DNA from: Hyphomicrobium sp. | Lineage (GTDB): Bacteria; Pseudomonadota; Alphaproteobacteria; Rhizobiales; Hyphomicrobiaceae | DNA: 64,000 nucleotides | Assembly: GCA_017512425.1 (NCBI GenBank) | Contig: JAFWGI010000016.1 | Coordinates: 558,001-622,000 of the forward strand | Direction: 5' to 3' | Part shown: positions 29,215 to 38,096 of the stretch, in pieces | How positions within the stretch are numbered: position 1 is the first letter of the stretch | Layout: every line of letters starts with the position of its first letter | Position numbers and translations under genes: made by a program | The notes under the pieces: model-generated | Told to the model about the DNA's origin: nothing | What the model saw: the letters and a program-made list of their open reading frames with translations, nothing else | Database searches by the model: none

Positions 29215-30688
29215 TCTGCTCTCCGAGGGGGTTGCCGTTCGAGTCGGCGACTTCCGATTCAGCAAGCGCACGCGCCAGGCGGTCGGTTTCGCCGTAATAT
29301 TCAGCGCGCTCCCAGAAGCGTGGACGCGCAATGCCGGTCGAGCGGTGGCGGCCGATAATCTTGCCGTTGGCGTCTTCACCGGTAATTTCGAAGACGATGA
29401 TGTTCTGCAACGTCACAGTTTCTTCTTCCATGCCGAGCACTTCGGTAATGTGCGTGATTTTGCGCGAGCCGTCGCGCAGACGTGACGCCTGCACGATCAC
29501 GTCGACCGAGCCGCAGATCATTTCGCGGATGGTTTTGACGGGCAGCTGGAAACCACCCTGCATGATCATGGATTCAAGACGGCTCAGCGCTTCGCGCGGC
29601 GAGTTGGCGTGGAGCGTACCCATCGAACCGTCGTGGCCCGTATTCATCGCCTGCAGGAGGTCGAAAGCCTCAGGGCCACGGACTTCGCCGACGATGATGC
29701 GTTCAGGCCGCATACGAAGGCAGTTCTTGATGAGATCCTTCATCTTGATCTCGCCTTCGCCTTCAAGGTTCGGCGGGCGGGTTTCAAGACGGACGACGTG
29801 CGGCTGCTGAAGCTGAAGTTCGGCTGAGTCTTCGCAGGTGATGATGCGCTCATCCATGTCGATCGAGCCAGTCAGACAGTTGAGCAAGGTCGTCTTGCCC
29901 GAACCCGTGCCGCCCGAGATGATCGTATTGCAGCGCACGCGGCCGATGACTTCGAGAACGACTTTCGCCTGCGGCGTGATCGAACCGAACTTGACGAGCT
30001 GCTCGAGCTTCAAACGATCCTTTTTGAACTTACGAATGGTCAGCGCGGGACCATCGATGGCGAGCGGCGGCGCGATGACGTTGACACGCGAACCGTCCGG
30101 CAGGCGCGCGTCGCATATCGGGCTCGATTCATCGACGCGGCGGCCAACCTGGCTGACGATGCGTTGGCAGATATTCATCAGCTGCTGATTGTCGGCGAAG
30201 CGAACGCCGGTCTTTTGAACCTTGCCGCCGACTTCGATGAACGTCGTCGCAGCACCGTTGACCATGATGTCGGCGATGTCGTCGCGCGCCAGCAGCGGCT
30301 CAAGCGGACCGTATCCGAGAACGTCGTTACAGATGTCTTCGAGCAGTTCTTCCTGCTCAGCAATCGACATGACGACGTTTTTGATCTGGATGATTTCGCT
30401 GACGATGTCGCGAATTTCTTCGCGCGCCGCCGAGCTATCGAGCTTGGCAAGCTGCGTCAGGTCGATCGTATCGATCAGCGCGTTGAAGACGGTCGTCTTA
30501 ACGTCGTAATATTCTTCCGAATGCTTGCGCTGCGGTTCCGGTGCCGGTTCCGGTTTCGGCGGAGCCGCCGGCGCCTGTTGACGCGGCTGTGCAGCAGCCT
30601 TCATTTCAGCCGCTTGCGGCGCAGACGCGGCTGGCTGCGGCGCAATGCGCTTTGGGGGTGTAGGCTCGTTTGAACGCCTGCCGAACAT
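29207..30688 (-). CDS. tadA: Tad pilus assembly ATPase TadA/CpaF
   Basis: Secretion-type ATPase of 493 residues that powers pilus growth and, in some species, retraction. A low-complexity Pro/Ala-rich leader (1-50) precedes the N-terminal domain. Walker A is [10 protein letters not shown], the Asp box and Walker B region includes [19 protein letters not shown], and the His box reads [16 protein letters not shown]. It acts as a hexamer at the cytoplasmic face. It lies 13 bases after cpaE. Confidence 0.96.
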   Translation of the reverse strand: MFGRRSNEPTPPKRIAPQPAASAPQAAEMKAAAQPRQQAPAAPPKPEPAPEPQRKHSEEYYDVKTTVFNALIDTIDLTQLAKLDSSAAREEIRDIVSEIIQIKNVVMSIAEQEELLEDICNDVLGYGPLEPLLARDDIADIMVNGAATTFIEVGGKVQKTGVRFADNQQLMNICQRIVSQVGRRVDESSPICDARLPDGSRVNVIAPPLAIDGPALTIRKFKKDRLKLEQLVKFGSITPQAKVVLEVIGRVRCNTIISGGTGSGKTTLLNCLTGSIDMDERIITCEDSAELQLQQPHVVRLETRPPNLEGEGEIKMKDLIKNCLRMRPERIIVGEVRGPEAFDLLQAMNTGHDGSMGTLHANSPREALSRLESMIMQGGFQLPVKTIREMICGSVDVIVQASRLRDGSRKITHITEVLGMEEETVTLQNIIVFEITGEDANGKIIGRHRSTGIARPRFWERAEYYGETDRLARALAESEVADSNGNPLGEQNA

Positions 30689-30701
30689 GTGACGACTGCC
30701 T

Positions 30702-32006
30702 CTAGCGCTTGAGCTTCAACTTTTCGAGGAACGGCGCGAGGGCAGCCAAGCCCGACGCTGCCGGCTTATCGGCCTTCACGTCGCGGCGATGGGTCATCGC
30801 GAGCGCGATTTCGCGGAACCGTTCGGCGGCCTTCGCCTTCGGGTTCATTTCTTCGACCATCTGACCATTGTTGGCTGCCTGACTGAAGCTCTCGCAATCA
30901 TAGTCGATGGTCGCGATGGCTTTGACGTCGAGCGCCTGCTCGAATTCCTTGAGCGTGATTTCCTGCCGCTTCGGAACGTTCGCCATGTTGAGCACGAGGT
31001 GCGGCTTGGCGTCGTTCTTGCGCGCGGTGCGCAACAAATCGACGATGTTCTTCGCGTTACGCAGGTTGGCGAGATCGGGCACCGCGGTGATGATGACTTC
31101 ATCGGCCTGCAGCAGCACGCGCTTCGTCCACGGCGACCAGCCGTGCGGAAGATCGACAGCAACGTAGGGCACGTTCTGGCGCACGACGTCGATAACCATA
31201 TCGCAGGATTCAGGCGAGATATCGTAGTCGCGATCGAGGACGACAGGTGCCGCAAAGATCGACAGATGTTCGGAGCACTTGGTCAACAAGCGATCGAGCA
31301 ACTGGTCGTCCAGACGCTCCGGCGCCGCAAGCGCTTCGGCGATGCCCTGCACCGGATCCTGATTGAAATCGAGACCCGTTGTGCCGAACGCCAAATCGAG
31401 GTCGGCGATCGTCACGTTCGACTTCAAGACTTCCGACAGTGTCCAGGCGACGTTATGGCAGACGGTCGATGAACCGACGCCGCCCTTGGCGCCGATGAAC
31501 GCGAAGACGTGACCGACCGGATCGGTATCGGGATTGTTGTAAAGATTCGAAATGCTTTCCATCAAGCCCATCGGGTCGATGGGCGCGACGAGATATTCGC
31601 TGACGCCGCGTTTCAGCAATTCGCGATACAGCAGAACATCGTTATAGCGGCCGATGATAATGACCTTGGTGCCGGGATCGCAGCTCTGCGCGAGCCGGTC
31701 GAGTTCCGGCAACAGCGCCGGACCGCTCAACGCGGTATCGACGATGATCAGGTTCGGCGTCGGGCTATCGACGTAGTGCGCGATGGCAGCCGCAATACCG
31801 CCCATGTGAACGCTCACGTGCGCCTTCGACAGGCGACGATCTTCGGCCGCATACTGCAGAACCTCGGCGCTGCGCTGGTCATCGCAGAACGCCTGGATCG
31901 AAATCCGCGGAATCGGCCGCGCACGTTCGGCGGCTTCGGCGTCGAAGCCAGCGTCGCCGTCCATAAACTCATCTTCAAACTGTGCAGACTGCGCCTGGTT
32001 TGACAT
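30702..32006 (-). CDS. cpaE: Tad pilus localisation ATPase CpaE/TadZ
   Basis: 434 residues from ATG 32006, preceded by GAGGGAAG; the frame begins at 32024. An atypical receiver-like N-terminal domain (about 35-150) lacks a normal phosphorylation pocket as far as I can see. A MinD/ParA-like ATPase domain follows, with deviant Walker A GAKGGVGSST. CpaE/TadZ places the pilus machine at the cell pole in Caulobacter and others. The presence of this gene fits a polarly growing or asymmetrically dividing alphaproteobacterium. Confidence 0.94.
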   Translation of the reverse strand: MSNQAQSAQFEDEFMDGDAGFDAEAAERARPIPRISIQAFCDDQRSAEVLQYAAEDRRLSKAHVSVHMGGIAAAIAHYVDSPTPNLIIVDTALSGPALLPELDRLAQSCDPGTKVIIIGRYNDVLLYRELLKRGVSEYLVAPIDPMGLMESISNLYNNPDTDPVGHVFAFIGAKGGVGSSTVCHNVAWTLSEVLKSNVTIADLDLAFGTTGLDFNQDPVQGIAEALAAPERLDDQLLDRLLTKCSEHLSIFAAPVVLDRDYDISPESCDMVIDVVRQNVPYVAVDLPHGWSPWTKRVLLQADEVIITAVPDLANLRNAKNIVDLLRTARKNDAKPHLVLNMANVPKRQEITLKEFEQALDVKAIATIDYDCESFSQAANNGQMVEEMNPKAKAAERFREIALAMTHRRDVKADKPAASGLAALAPFLEKLKLKR

Positions 32007-32020
32007 GACTTCCCTCAACC

Positions 32021-32761
32021 TCACTCTGCGCCTTTAACGCGTAGGCGCTCGTCTTGAGACTTTTCTGATCCCGTGACTTTGCCGTTCGTCCAATTGTTCA
32101 TGACGGTGTCGCGGCGGTCGGAGTAACGCTCGCCTTGCGTGCGCGGACCGAGCAGATCGGCCGGATTGGCGATCTGGGCTGCGAGATTGTGCTGATTGGC
32201 GCATCCGAAGTTCGGATGGCCGATATTGCGCGAATTGCGAGCAAGATTTTCAGACCAGTCGTTGCCGCAGTCCGGACCCTTGGCAATGTAGCGCATGTAC
32301 GCGATGCGCACCGGCGGATGAGAGCTGCTCTCCTCGTGGTACGCTTCGACCGAGACGGACGCTTCCGAGAAGCCGCCATCGAACAGAAGTTCGCGAATAT
32401 CTTCCGCGGCGGTGATCGCGGCAACTTCGTTGGCCGAACCGCTCGGCACCGATATGACGAGGCGGCTGTTGCCCGCGTCGCCGGCGCGATAACGGCTCGT
32501 GAAATCGATAACGTCAGCGCGCTGCGATGGCGTCAGCCCTTGCGAGCCGCGCGCGACGCGCAGATTCAGAACGGCTGGTTCCTGCGACACCATGATCGGA
32601 TGGCGCTGTTCCGGATCGACGAGCGACCATCCCGCGACGCGCGCACCCTGTCCTTCGTCGTGCTTGCAGCCGGCAAGACCGAAGGCCGTGGCCGTCAGCA
32701 GCAAAGCGGTCGCAGCCTTTGCGAATGAAGCTTGGCGCGTCGTATGTTTTGCGAACGTCAT
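32021..32761 (-). CDS. cpaD: CpaD family pilus lipoprotein
   Basis: 246 residues from ATG 32761, with GGAAG in place. Signal peptide with lipobox LAGC (Cys32), so it is probably anchored in the outer membrane. The body matches the CpaD family in layout: VPSGSANEVAAI, then a C-terminal FGCANQHNLAAQIANPADLLGPR segment. It is thought to help the CpaC secretin assemble. 22 bases separate it from cpaC upstream, and 14 bases lie between its stop and the cpaE start. Confidence 0.92.
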   Translation of the reverse strand: MTFAKHTTRQASFAKAATALLLTATAFGLAGCKHDEGQGARVAGWSLVDPEQRHPIMVSQEPAVLNLRVARGSQGLTPSQRADVIDFTSRYRAGDAGNSRLVISVPSGSANEVAAITAAEDIRELLFDGGFSEASVSVEAYHEESSSHPPVRIAYMRYIAKGPDCGNDWSENLARNSRNIGHPNFGCANQHNLAAQIANPADLLGPRTQGERYSDRRDTVMNNWTNGKVTGSEKSQDERLRVKGAE

Positions 32762-32783
32762 GATACGTCTTCCTTCGCCAGAG

Positions 32784-34445
32784 CTATTCGACAATGAAAC
32801 CGTAGTCGCCCTTGAGATCGCCGCCGATGGGCGCTTCGCCCTTGCCGTAGATCTTGTTCAAGTGACCAAGGAAGTTGGCTTTCATGTCCGTCGCGGCGTA
32901 AAGACCGTCGGCGGGTGTTACGAGTTCCTGGCGTGACGTCGGCTTGACGAGATATGGCGTCACGATGACAACGAGTTCCGTTTCCGCCTTGATGAAGTCA
33001 CGGCTGCGGAACAGCGTGCCGAGGATTGGAATGTCCTTTGCGCCCGGAAGTCCGTCGATGTTCTGACGCGTATCGTCAGAGATGAGGCCCGCGAGGGCCA
33101 GCGTGCCACCCGACGGCAATTCGACCGTCGACTTTGCCTGGCGCTTTTTCAGCGCGGGGATCGAGATGCCGGAGAGCACGACAGCGCCTTGCGTCGTCAG
33201 TTCGCTGACTTCGGTTTCGATCTTCAGGCTGATGCGGCCTTCCGAGAGAACGATCGGCGTGAACGCAAGACCAACGCCGAATTCTTTGTACTGGACCGAC
33301 AAAGCGCCGATGTTATCGACGACCGGCACAGGGTATTCACCACCCGCCAGAAACTTTGCAGGTTCGCCGGAGACCGCCGTCAGGTTCGGTTCAGCGAGCG
33401 TGCGGATCAGACCGTCGCGTTCGAGTGCGCGAACGGCCGCACCGATTTGACCACCACTGCCGCTCCAACCGCCGTTGATGCCGGAGTTGCCGTACGTGTT
33501 GCCGGCTGGTCCAGTATTGTAGGAACAGAGGACGCCAGCACTCGTGCAGCCCGCAGGGGTCGTGCTGGTCGGATCATATGGCATTGTGCCTTTGCCGAAG
33601 ATCGGCAGCTTGCCAAGACCCGCAGCTGCCGTCAGCGGAAGTGCGTTTTCGGTCAGCAGTGTCGTCGAGAAATTGCCGGCATTGATGACGCCGCCGAGGT
33701 TGATACCCATCTGCTTCATCAGCGAACGCTGAACTTCGGCGACGGTTACCTTGAGCATCACCTGCTCTTCGGCTTCAACCGTCAGCATGTTGATGACGGT
33801 TTCCGTATCCGACTTTTCAAATTTCTTGACGGATGCGCCTTCGATCTGCTCCTTCGTCGAAACTTCATATTCCACGGTTGCGAACTGGCGGGCGATATTC
33901 GCGGCGCGTACGGAGTCCGTCGGATTCTTGACGCGGCCGGTCAGCACGACGGTCTGGTTGAGCATCTCGACCTTGATCATCGACCCTGCGATCGTGCGAT
34001 TGAGAAGGCTTTCAAGTGCCGCGGTTTCGCGCTCGATGTACAGTTCCATCGTGGCGAACTGTTCGCCAGCCGTATCGAAGAAAAATGCGTTGGCTTCGCC
34101 GATCTTGCGTGCGAGCAGGAATACGCGATTGGAGCTCAGCACTACGGCATCAACAGCGCTCGGGTTCGACACCATGACGTCGCGAATGTCGCGCGGGAAT
34201 TCGATCAAAACCGACTTGCCGAGGCCGATCTTCATGTTCTTGCGAACCGGAAAGCTATCGCTTTCGGATATCCGGATGAACGACTGGTGCGCGCCGGCTG
34301 CTGCGGCCTCGCGGCCTACTGACTGGTCACCGGGACCGTAGTTTGCCGGGCCCGCCGTGATCGATGTCGCGTACGATGCCGCGCCAATGAGCGCCACGAT
34401 TGCTGCCGCGAAAGGACGGCGGAGCGCGCCAACTTTATTCAACAT
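32784..34445 (-). CDS. cpaC: Outer-membrane secretin CpaC (RcpA)
   Basis: 553 residues from ATG 34445, which has AAGGCAG six bases upstream; the frame opens at 34502. A signal peptide is followed by the pilus N-domain (VRKNMKIGLGKSVLIEFPRD, then NPSAVDAVVLSSNRVFLL), a BON-like region and the secretin domain with PIVLSEGRISLKIETEVSEL and the C-terminal LGTLFRSRDFIKAETELVVI. It forms the gated channel through which the pilus leaves. A paralogous free N-domain protein is encoded at 37320. Confidence 0.95.
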   Translation of the reverse strand: MLNKVGALRRPFAAAIVALIGAASYATSITAGPANYGPGDQSVGREAAAAGAHQSFIRISESDSFPVRKNMKIGLGKSVLIEFPRDIRDVMVSNPSAVDAVVLSSNRVFLLARKIGEANAFFFDTAGEQFATMELYIERETAALESLLNRTIAGSMIKVEMLNQTVVLTGRVKNPTDSVRAANIARQFATVEYEVSTKEQIEGASVKKFEKSDTETVINMLTVEAEEQVMLKVTVAEVQRSLMKQMGINLGGVINAGNFSTTLLTENALPLTAAAGLGKLPIFGKGTMPYDPTSTTPAGCTSAGVLCSYNTGPAGNTYGNSGINGGWSGSGGQIGAAVRALERDGLIRTLAEPNLTAVSGEPAKFLAGGEYPVPVVDNIGALSVQYKEFGVGLAFTPIVLSEGRISLKIETEVSELTTQGAVVLSGISIPALKKRQAKSTVELPSGGTLALAGLISDDTRQNIDGLPGAKDIPILGTLFRSRDFIKAETELVVIVTPYLVKPTSRQELVTPADGLYAATDMKANFLGHLNKIYGKGEAPIGGDLKGDYGFIVE

Positions 34446-34482
34446 GGTTTTCTGCCTTATGACGACTACCGACATTTGGTAC

Positions 34483-35292
34483 TCAGTTGACGCCGTACAC
34501 ACGGGACTTGGCCCCGTAACGCAGAACTCTCACGGCACTGCCGCTCTTTTTATTGAAGTCCATTCCACCTGATGCTTGCGGATCGCTCGAAAGATCGGCG
34601 ACGCTGCGCAGCGATAGCGTGATTTCGCCCATCGCATTCGCGAGCGCCATCATCTCTGCCTGACGCGGGGTAAGCTCGAGCGTCGCGGTCGTCGCCGCGC
34701 CGTCGGCCGCCTTCTTGCCTTCCTTGGTTTCGATCTGCTGACCAATCGCAATGATGCGCACATTGCGGAACATCGTGTCGCTGACGATTTCTTCCGTGCC
34801 CGACTTGCCGCGCATGCGGCGGATCAGGATCACGTCAACGTGGTCGTTCGGAAGAATGAGACTGCCGGCCGCGGTCTTCGGATCGATCTTCGTCGAGATC
34901 GCACGCATGCCGCCTGGCAGGATCGCCGCGAGCACGCCGCCCTGTCCGGCCTTGATCAGCTTCTGCGGCGTGATTGGCTCGCCATTGAGGAGCGCGAAGC
35001 GCGCGACGGAACCGGAGAGTTCGCGCTTGCGCTTTTCGCCTGCGCCGTTTTCATTTGTGATATAGCCGCGCGATGCGGCTTCACGCGGCCACGATACCCA
35101 GCGGAAGTTTCCTTCGTTGACGATCTGGCCAACGGCGATATCGGCACCGGCAACGAGCACCGGAATGGAATCGACTTCCTGCTTCTGAACAATCGGAGCC
35201 TGCGGCTCAGGCATCATCGAGGTTGCGAAGTAACCTGCGAGAAGTGCGGCGCCACCGGCGACGGAAATTGCGATAAGCTGGGCCTTTTTCAT
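34483..35292 (-). CDS. cpaB: Flp pilus assembly protein CpaB (RcpC)
   Basis: 269 residues. A single N-terminal membrane segment (LIAISVAGGAALLAGYFA) anchors a periplasmic protein with an SAF domain (about 45-110, IPVLVAGADIAVGQIV) and a RcpC-type C-terminal part (LPNDHVDVILIRR). It probably braces the secretin and may contact peptidoglycan. It lies 37 bases before cpaC, with a 220-base gap upstream to cpaA that may contain a promoter. Confidence 0.94.
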   Translation of the reverse strand: MKKAQLIAISVAGGAALLAGYFATSMMPEPQAPIVQKQEVDSIPVLVAGADIAVGQIVNEGNFRWVSWPREAASRGYITNENGAGEKRKRELSGSVARFALLNGEPITPQKLIKAGQGGVLAAILPGGMRAISTKIDPKTAAGSLILPNDHVDVILIRRMRGKSGTEEIVSDTMFRNVRIIAIGQQIETKEGKKAADGAATTATLELTPRQAEMMALANAMGEITLSLRSVADLSSDPQASGGMDFNKKSGSAVRVLRYGAKSRVYGVN

Positions 35293-35512
35293 CGCGCGCG
35301 CAGTCCCTTCGATACGAAAATTCGGAAATCTGAAGGATGACCATGCGGGATAAACGTCAATGTCAGGTTAATCGCCGTTTCAAAACGGAGCGTTTATGAG
35401 ACAGGTTCTTTAGATCGTTAGCATTGCATAAAGCTGCGTCCCAGAACGCGAACGGGCGCATCGTGAGATGCACCCGCAAAGCTTTTCCAGTGATTGGTGC
35501 GCGACAAAAGGA

Positions 35513-36016
35513 TTAGAGCTGCAGCGCCTGATAGAATGCCGTTGACGGATACATCAGAAGGCCCGACGCGGCGATCGCGATGCCGTAAGGAATGCCTGTG
35601 CCCTGCACATGCAAGCGCGCGGCCCAGCCAGGAACGGCATCAGCGGCAACGGGGATGAACTTACGATAGAACAAGACCGCAGCCGAAAGCAGACCTCCGA
35701 AAATCGTCATGTAAGCGATGAAGAAGACGGCGTGCTCTGGCCCCATCCAAAGGGCGCCCGCAGCCATCAACTTGGCGTCACCGCCGCCGAGCAGGCGCAA
35801 CGAGAACATGACGAATCCAGCGGCCAATGCTGCGGCGCCGACGCCAGCGTGCATCAGAGCCGTTTCCATTGGCATGCGGATGTAGAGAGCCGCCAACACG
35901 AACGCGGCGATCAAAGCCACCGAGATCTTGTTGGGGATTTTCATCGTGAAGAGGTCGTTGGCGGCGGCGAAAGCCATTGCCATCGGAAAGGTCATAAGCA
36001 GAGCGTGCGCGATCAC
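35513..36016 (-). CDS. cpaA: Prepilin peptidase CpaA (A24 family)
   Basis: Aspartic protease of 167 residues in the membrane that cleaves the Flp prepilin leader. It starts at GTG 36016, with AAGGAG eight bases upstream. The two catalytic Asp are in AANDLFTMKIPN and GGGDAKLMAAG, in the expected positions for TadV/CpaA. Four to six hydrophobic segments fill the rest. There is no N-methylation domain, as usual for this short family. A perfect CtrA-type box lies 62 bases upstream. Confidence 0.94.
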   Translation of the reverse strand: MIAHALLMTFPMAMAFAAANDLFTMKIPNKISVALIAAFVLAALYIRMPMETALMHAGVGAAALAAGFVMFSLRLLGGGDAKLMAAGALWMGPEHAVFFIAYMTIFGGLLSAAVLFYRKFIPVAADAVPGWAARLHVQGTGIPYGIAIAASGLLMYPSTAFYQALQL

Positions 36017-36077
36017 CGGCGGATCTCCTTCGGCAGTGCTGGTAAAGTATCGATCGCCGTAAAAAGCACGAACGCGG

Positions 36078-36092
36078 TTAAATCGGGCTTAA
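36078..36092. promoter_or_regulatory. Perfect CtrA-type box TTAA-N7-TTAA upstream of cpaA
   Basis: TTAAATCGGGCTTAA between cpaA and flp. CtrA controls pilus genes in Caulobacter and is conserved in Hyphomicrobiales. The match is exact; function is inferred. Confidence 0.6.
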
Positions 36093-36126
36093 TTACCGCC
36101 CGCCAGCCACGCCGCACTCGGCAGAG

Positions 36127-36327
36127 TTAGTTGGCGACGTTGCTGCCCAGTTCGCTGCCGACCTTGTTGAAGGTCGTGGACAGGCTGTTGCGTGCACTCG
36201 TCAGCCCCGCCACGATGCACAACGAAACGATACTGGCGATCAAAGCATATTCGATCGAAGTCGCACCCGACTCGTCGGACACGAACGACTTGCAGCGATT
36301 GCTCAAAGACAACATGAAGCGACCCAT
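36127..36327 (-). CDS. Flp-family type IVb pilin (first copy)
   Basis: 66 residues from ATG 36327; a TTG at 36330 or ATG at 36315 are alternatives. It has the Flp pilin form: a short basic leader, the ESGATSIEYALIASIVSLCIVAGL processing site and hydrophobic helix, and a hydrophilic tail ending GSELGSNVAN. Cleavage by CpaA would be before the SIEYAL part. It carries two Cys (in the leader and the helix), unlike the second pilin at 36584. The divergence suggests a minor or alternative pilin. Confidence 0.92.
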   Translation of the reverse strand: MGRFMLSLSNRCKSFVSDESGATSIEYALIASIVSLCIVAGLTSARNSLSTTFNKVGSELGSNVAN

Positions 36328-36496
36328 CAATATTTTAGACGCGCGGCTACGTCAGATAAAGTTCCGCCTGATAGGTTACGGTGCGAACCTTAACTTTGCG
36401 TGGCAACGAAGACGTCAGTAGCGATTTTGTTGGTCCAGCTGACCGATCAAACGGCTATCTGTCCCGGCTTGCCCAGCGAAGTGCCGTGAAAATGAA

Positions 36497-36528
36497 AACG
36501 CCCGGAGATCGTTTCTCCGGGCGCTTCA
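36497..36528 (-). terminator. Rho-independent terminator after the flp pilin at 36584
   Basis: On the minus strand GCGCCCGGAGAA-ACGA-TCTCCGGGCG is followed by TTTTCATTTT. It would stop most transcripts from the pilin at 36584, allowing that pilin to be made in excess over the downstream genes. Confidence 0.85.
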
Positions 36529-36583
36529 TGCCAGCACTCACGCACTGGTAATCGTTGAACCGCCAGCTGAGCCGGCGTCCGGC

Positions 36584-36757
36584 TTAGTTGGCAGCCGAGC
36601 CAAGTTCAGACGAAACCTTCGAGAGGGTCGACTGGAGCTGGCCACGGACGCTCTGCAGGCCGACGATGATGCCGACGCCAACGATAGCGGCGATGAGGCC
36701 GTATTCGATAGCCGTTGCACCCGACTCGTCCTTCATGAAGCGCGAAAACATGTTCAT
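36584..36757 (-). CDS. Flp-family type IVb pilin (second copy, probably the major pilin)
   Basis: A 57-residue pilin, MNMFSRFMKDESGATAIEYG and onward to a GSAAN end. It has the processing motif ESGATAIEYGLIAAI and a hydrophobic helix VGVGIIVGLQSV. Ribosome site GGGAGAG precedes ATG 36757. It is followed by a terminator and preceded by a 560-base AT-rich promoter region with a near-CtrA box, as expected for a highly expressed, regulated major pilin. The other copy lies 257 bases downstream. Confidence 0.94.
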   Translation of the reverse strand: MNMFSRFMKDESGATAIEYGLIAAIVGVGIIVGLQSVRGQLQSTLSKVSSELGSAAN

Positions 36758-37319
36758 AGGTACTCTCCCAAATTACACTGAGTTCTTCCGATCCGGTCCC
36801 TCGGGGGAGCACGTCCTCACCGCTGAACTATCGTGACTGTATCGCGCACAAATTAAGGCGAGGTAAAGAACGCAGTTTCTCGAATAAATACTTCCTACTG
36901 GAACATTAAATATTCAATCACACTTCAATACCGCAAGAATAATTGTAGTATAGTTTCTTTTATTACATGTATTTATTGCTTACTAATTTGTTTACCGGCC
37001 AATTTGGGCTGATTTTTTCGATTAATACTGTGTTTAACGAATAGGCCTGCACTACCTTGCTGACCGAGCTATTCAATCGACCCGGACCCGAAGCGGTCTA
37101 CCTGCAAGTGCTCCGACCCGTCCTAACCTCTATAGGACTGGCTCGTGGACCACGGCGTCGCGAGCGCGAGTAGGTAGAAATACGCGACGCTCCATCACTC
37201 ACAGCAAGCGCCGAGTCCGGCGCACACGCAGCATGTTAGAATTCAGAACGCGCGTTTGCAGTTCTTTCACCTTTTCCTGACTGAATAGCCGGCAAGCTTT
37301 CAAGAAGGACTCGAGAGAA
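36758..37319. other. Long AT-rich divergent promoter region between flp and the CpaC-N-like gene
   Basis: No credible gene in 562 bases. Bases 36890-37050 are strongly AT-rich (runs such as ATTAAATATTCAATC and TTATTACATGTATTTATTGC), in sharp contrast with the GC-rich surroundings. A near-CtrA box lies at 36853-36867. Inverted repeat GTCCTA-N7-TAGGAC occurs near 37120-37138. This probably holds promoters for the pilin on minus and the gene at 37320 on plus, and may bind an AT-rich silencer such as MucR/Ros. Confidence 0.6.
36853..36867. promoter_or_regulatory. Candidate CtrA-type box (7 of 8) upstream of the major flp pilin
   Basis: TTAA-GGCGAGG-TAAA, one mismatch to TTAA-N7-TTAA, about 100 bases before the start at 36757. 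Confidence 0.4.
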
Positions 37320-37841
37320 ATGCGGCTACGAGCTTTTTTTTCCGCGATGAGCGGCAGTTTCCTTAAAAATGCAGCGCTTATTTCGCTGGCCGCGATCGCA
37401 GCATCCGCCGCGCCGGGTGTTGCCTATGCCGGCGATCTGATCGTTCGCTATGATCAGTCGCAGCTGCTGCGCCTTCCGCGCCCGGCGAGCGAGATCATTA
37501 TCGGAAATCCGTCGATTGCGGACGTATCGCTTCAGGGCGGCAACTTGCTTGTCGTGACGGGCAAGACGTTCGGCATCACCAATGTCATCGCGCTCGATTC
37601 AGACCGCAACGTCATCCAAGATCAGCGCGTCGTGGTCGAACGTGACGAGCATCGCGTCGTCAATCTGCATAAGGGCGCGACCCGCTTCACCTATTCGTGC
37701 TCGCCGAACTGCGAAACGAACCTGACCATTGGCGACGACAAGACATATTTCGAAACCGTACAGAAACATAACACGGACAAAACGCGCTTCTCGGAAGGCG
37801 CAGCAGACGCGTCCGCGGGCTCTGGCGGCGGCGCTCAGTAA
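37320..37841 (+). CDS. Periplasmic pilus protein with secretin-type N-domain (CpaC N-terminal-like)
   Basis: 173 residues with a signal peptide ending near VAYAGD. The core (about 40-110) matches the domain found at the N-terminus of CpaC: VRYDQSQLLRLPRPASEIII, then GNPSIADVSL and LLVVTGKTFGITNVIALD. It lacks the secretin channel domain. Two Cys (CSPNC) could form a disulfide. The C-terminus is Gly/Ala/Ser-rich. It probably assists the Tad secretin or pilus. It stands alone on the plus strand, opposite the pilin, and begins the group that continues with two TadE-type genes. Confidence 0.85.
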   Translation: MRLRAFFSAMSGSFLKNAALISLAAIAASAAPGVAYAGDLIVRYDQSQLLRLPRPASEIIIGNPSIADVSLQGGNLLVVTGKTFGITNVIALDSDRNVIQDQRVVVERDEHRVVNLHKGATRFTYSCSPNCETNLTIGDDKTYFETVQKHNTDKTRFSEGAADASAGSGGGAQ

Positions 37842-38014
37842 GCAGACGGCGCGAAAAGCCACATCCAAGCGCACTATTATAAAGACAACGTCACGGGCCG
37901 CTGACTGCGGCCTGACCTGCGTCGCCGGCAATCGGAAGCATTTTCGCTTAAGCGGCGCTAAAGATGAGGCCCCGCTGCAAGATCATATTAACGCGCCGCA
38001 CACCAACCCCTTCA

Positions 38015-38042
38015 TTAAACATCTGATTAAATGTTTCGTTAA
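38015..38042. promoter_or_regulatory. Three TTAA motifs at exact 12-base intervals upstream of the first tadE-type gene
   Basis: TTAA at 38015, 38027 and 38039; the last two form the inverted repeat GATTAA-N8-TTAATC. Spacing is N8, not the N7 of a classical CtrA box. It is 55 bases before the start at 38097. Confidence 0.4.
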
Positions 38043-38096
38043 TCGCTCACGTCCTATCTTGGGCCGAGAGCGAATGCCTGACGTAGGGATTGTGTT

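Noticed and set aside
28303..29358. Plus-strand 351-residue frame
   Set aside because: Shadow of tadB and tadA; the composition (Arg/His-rich) is that of antisense frames.
33189..34322. Plus-strand 377-residue frame
   Set aside because: Antisense shadow of the secretin gene cpaC.
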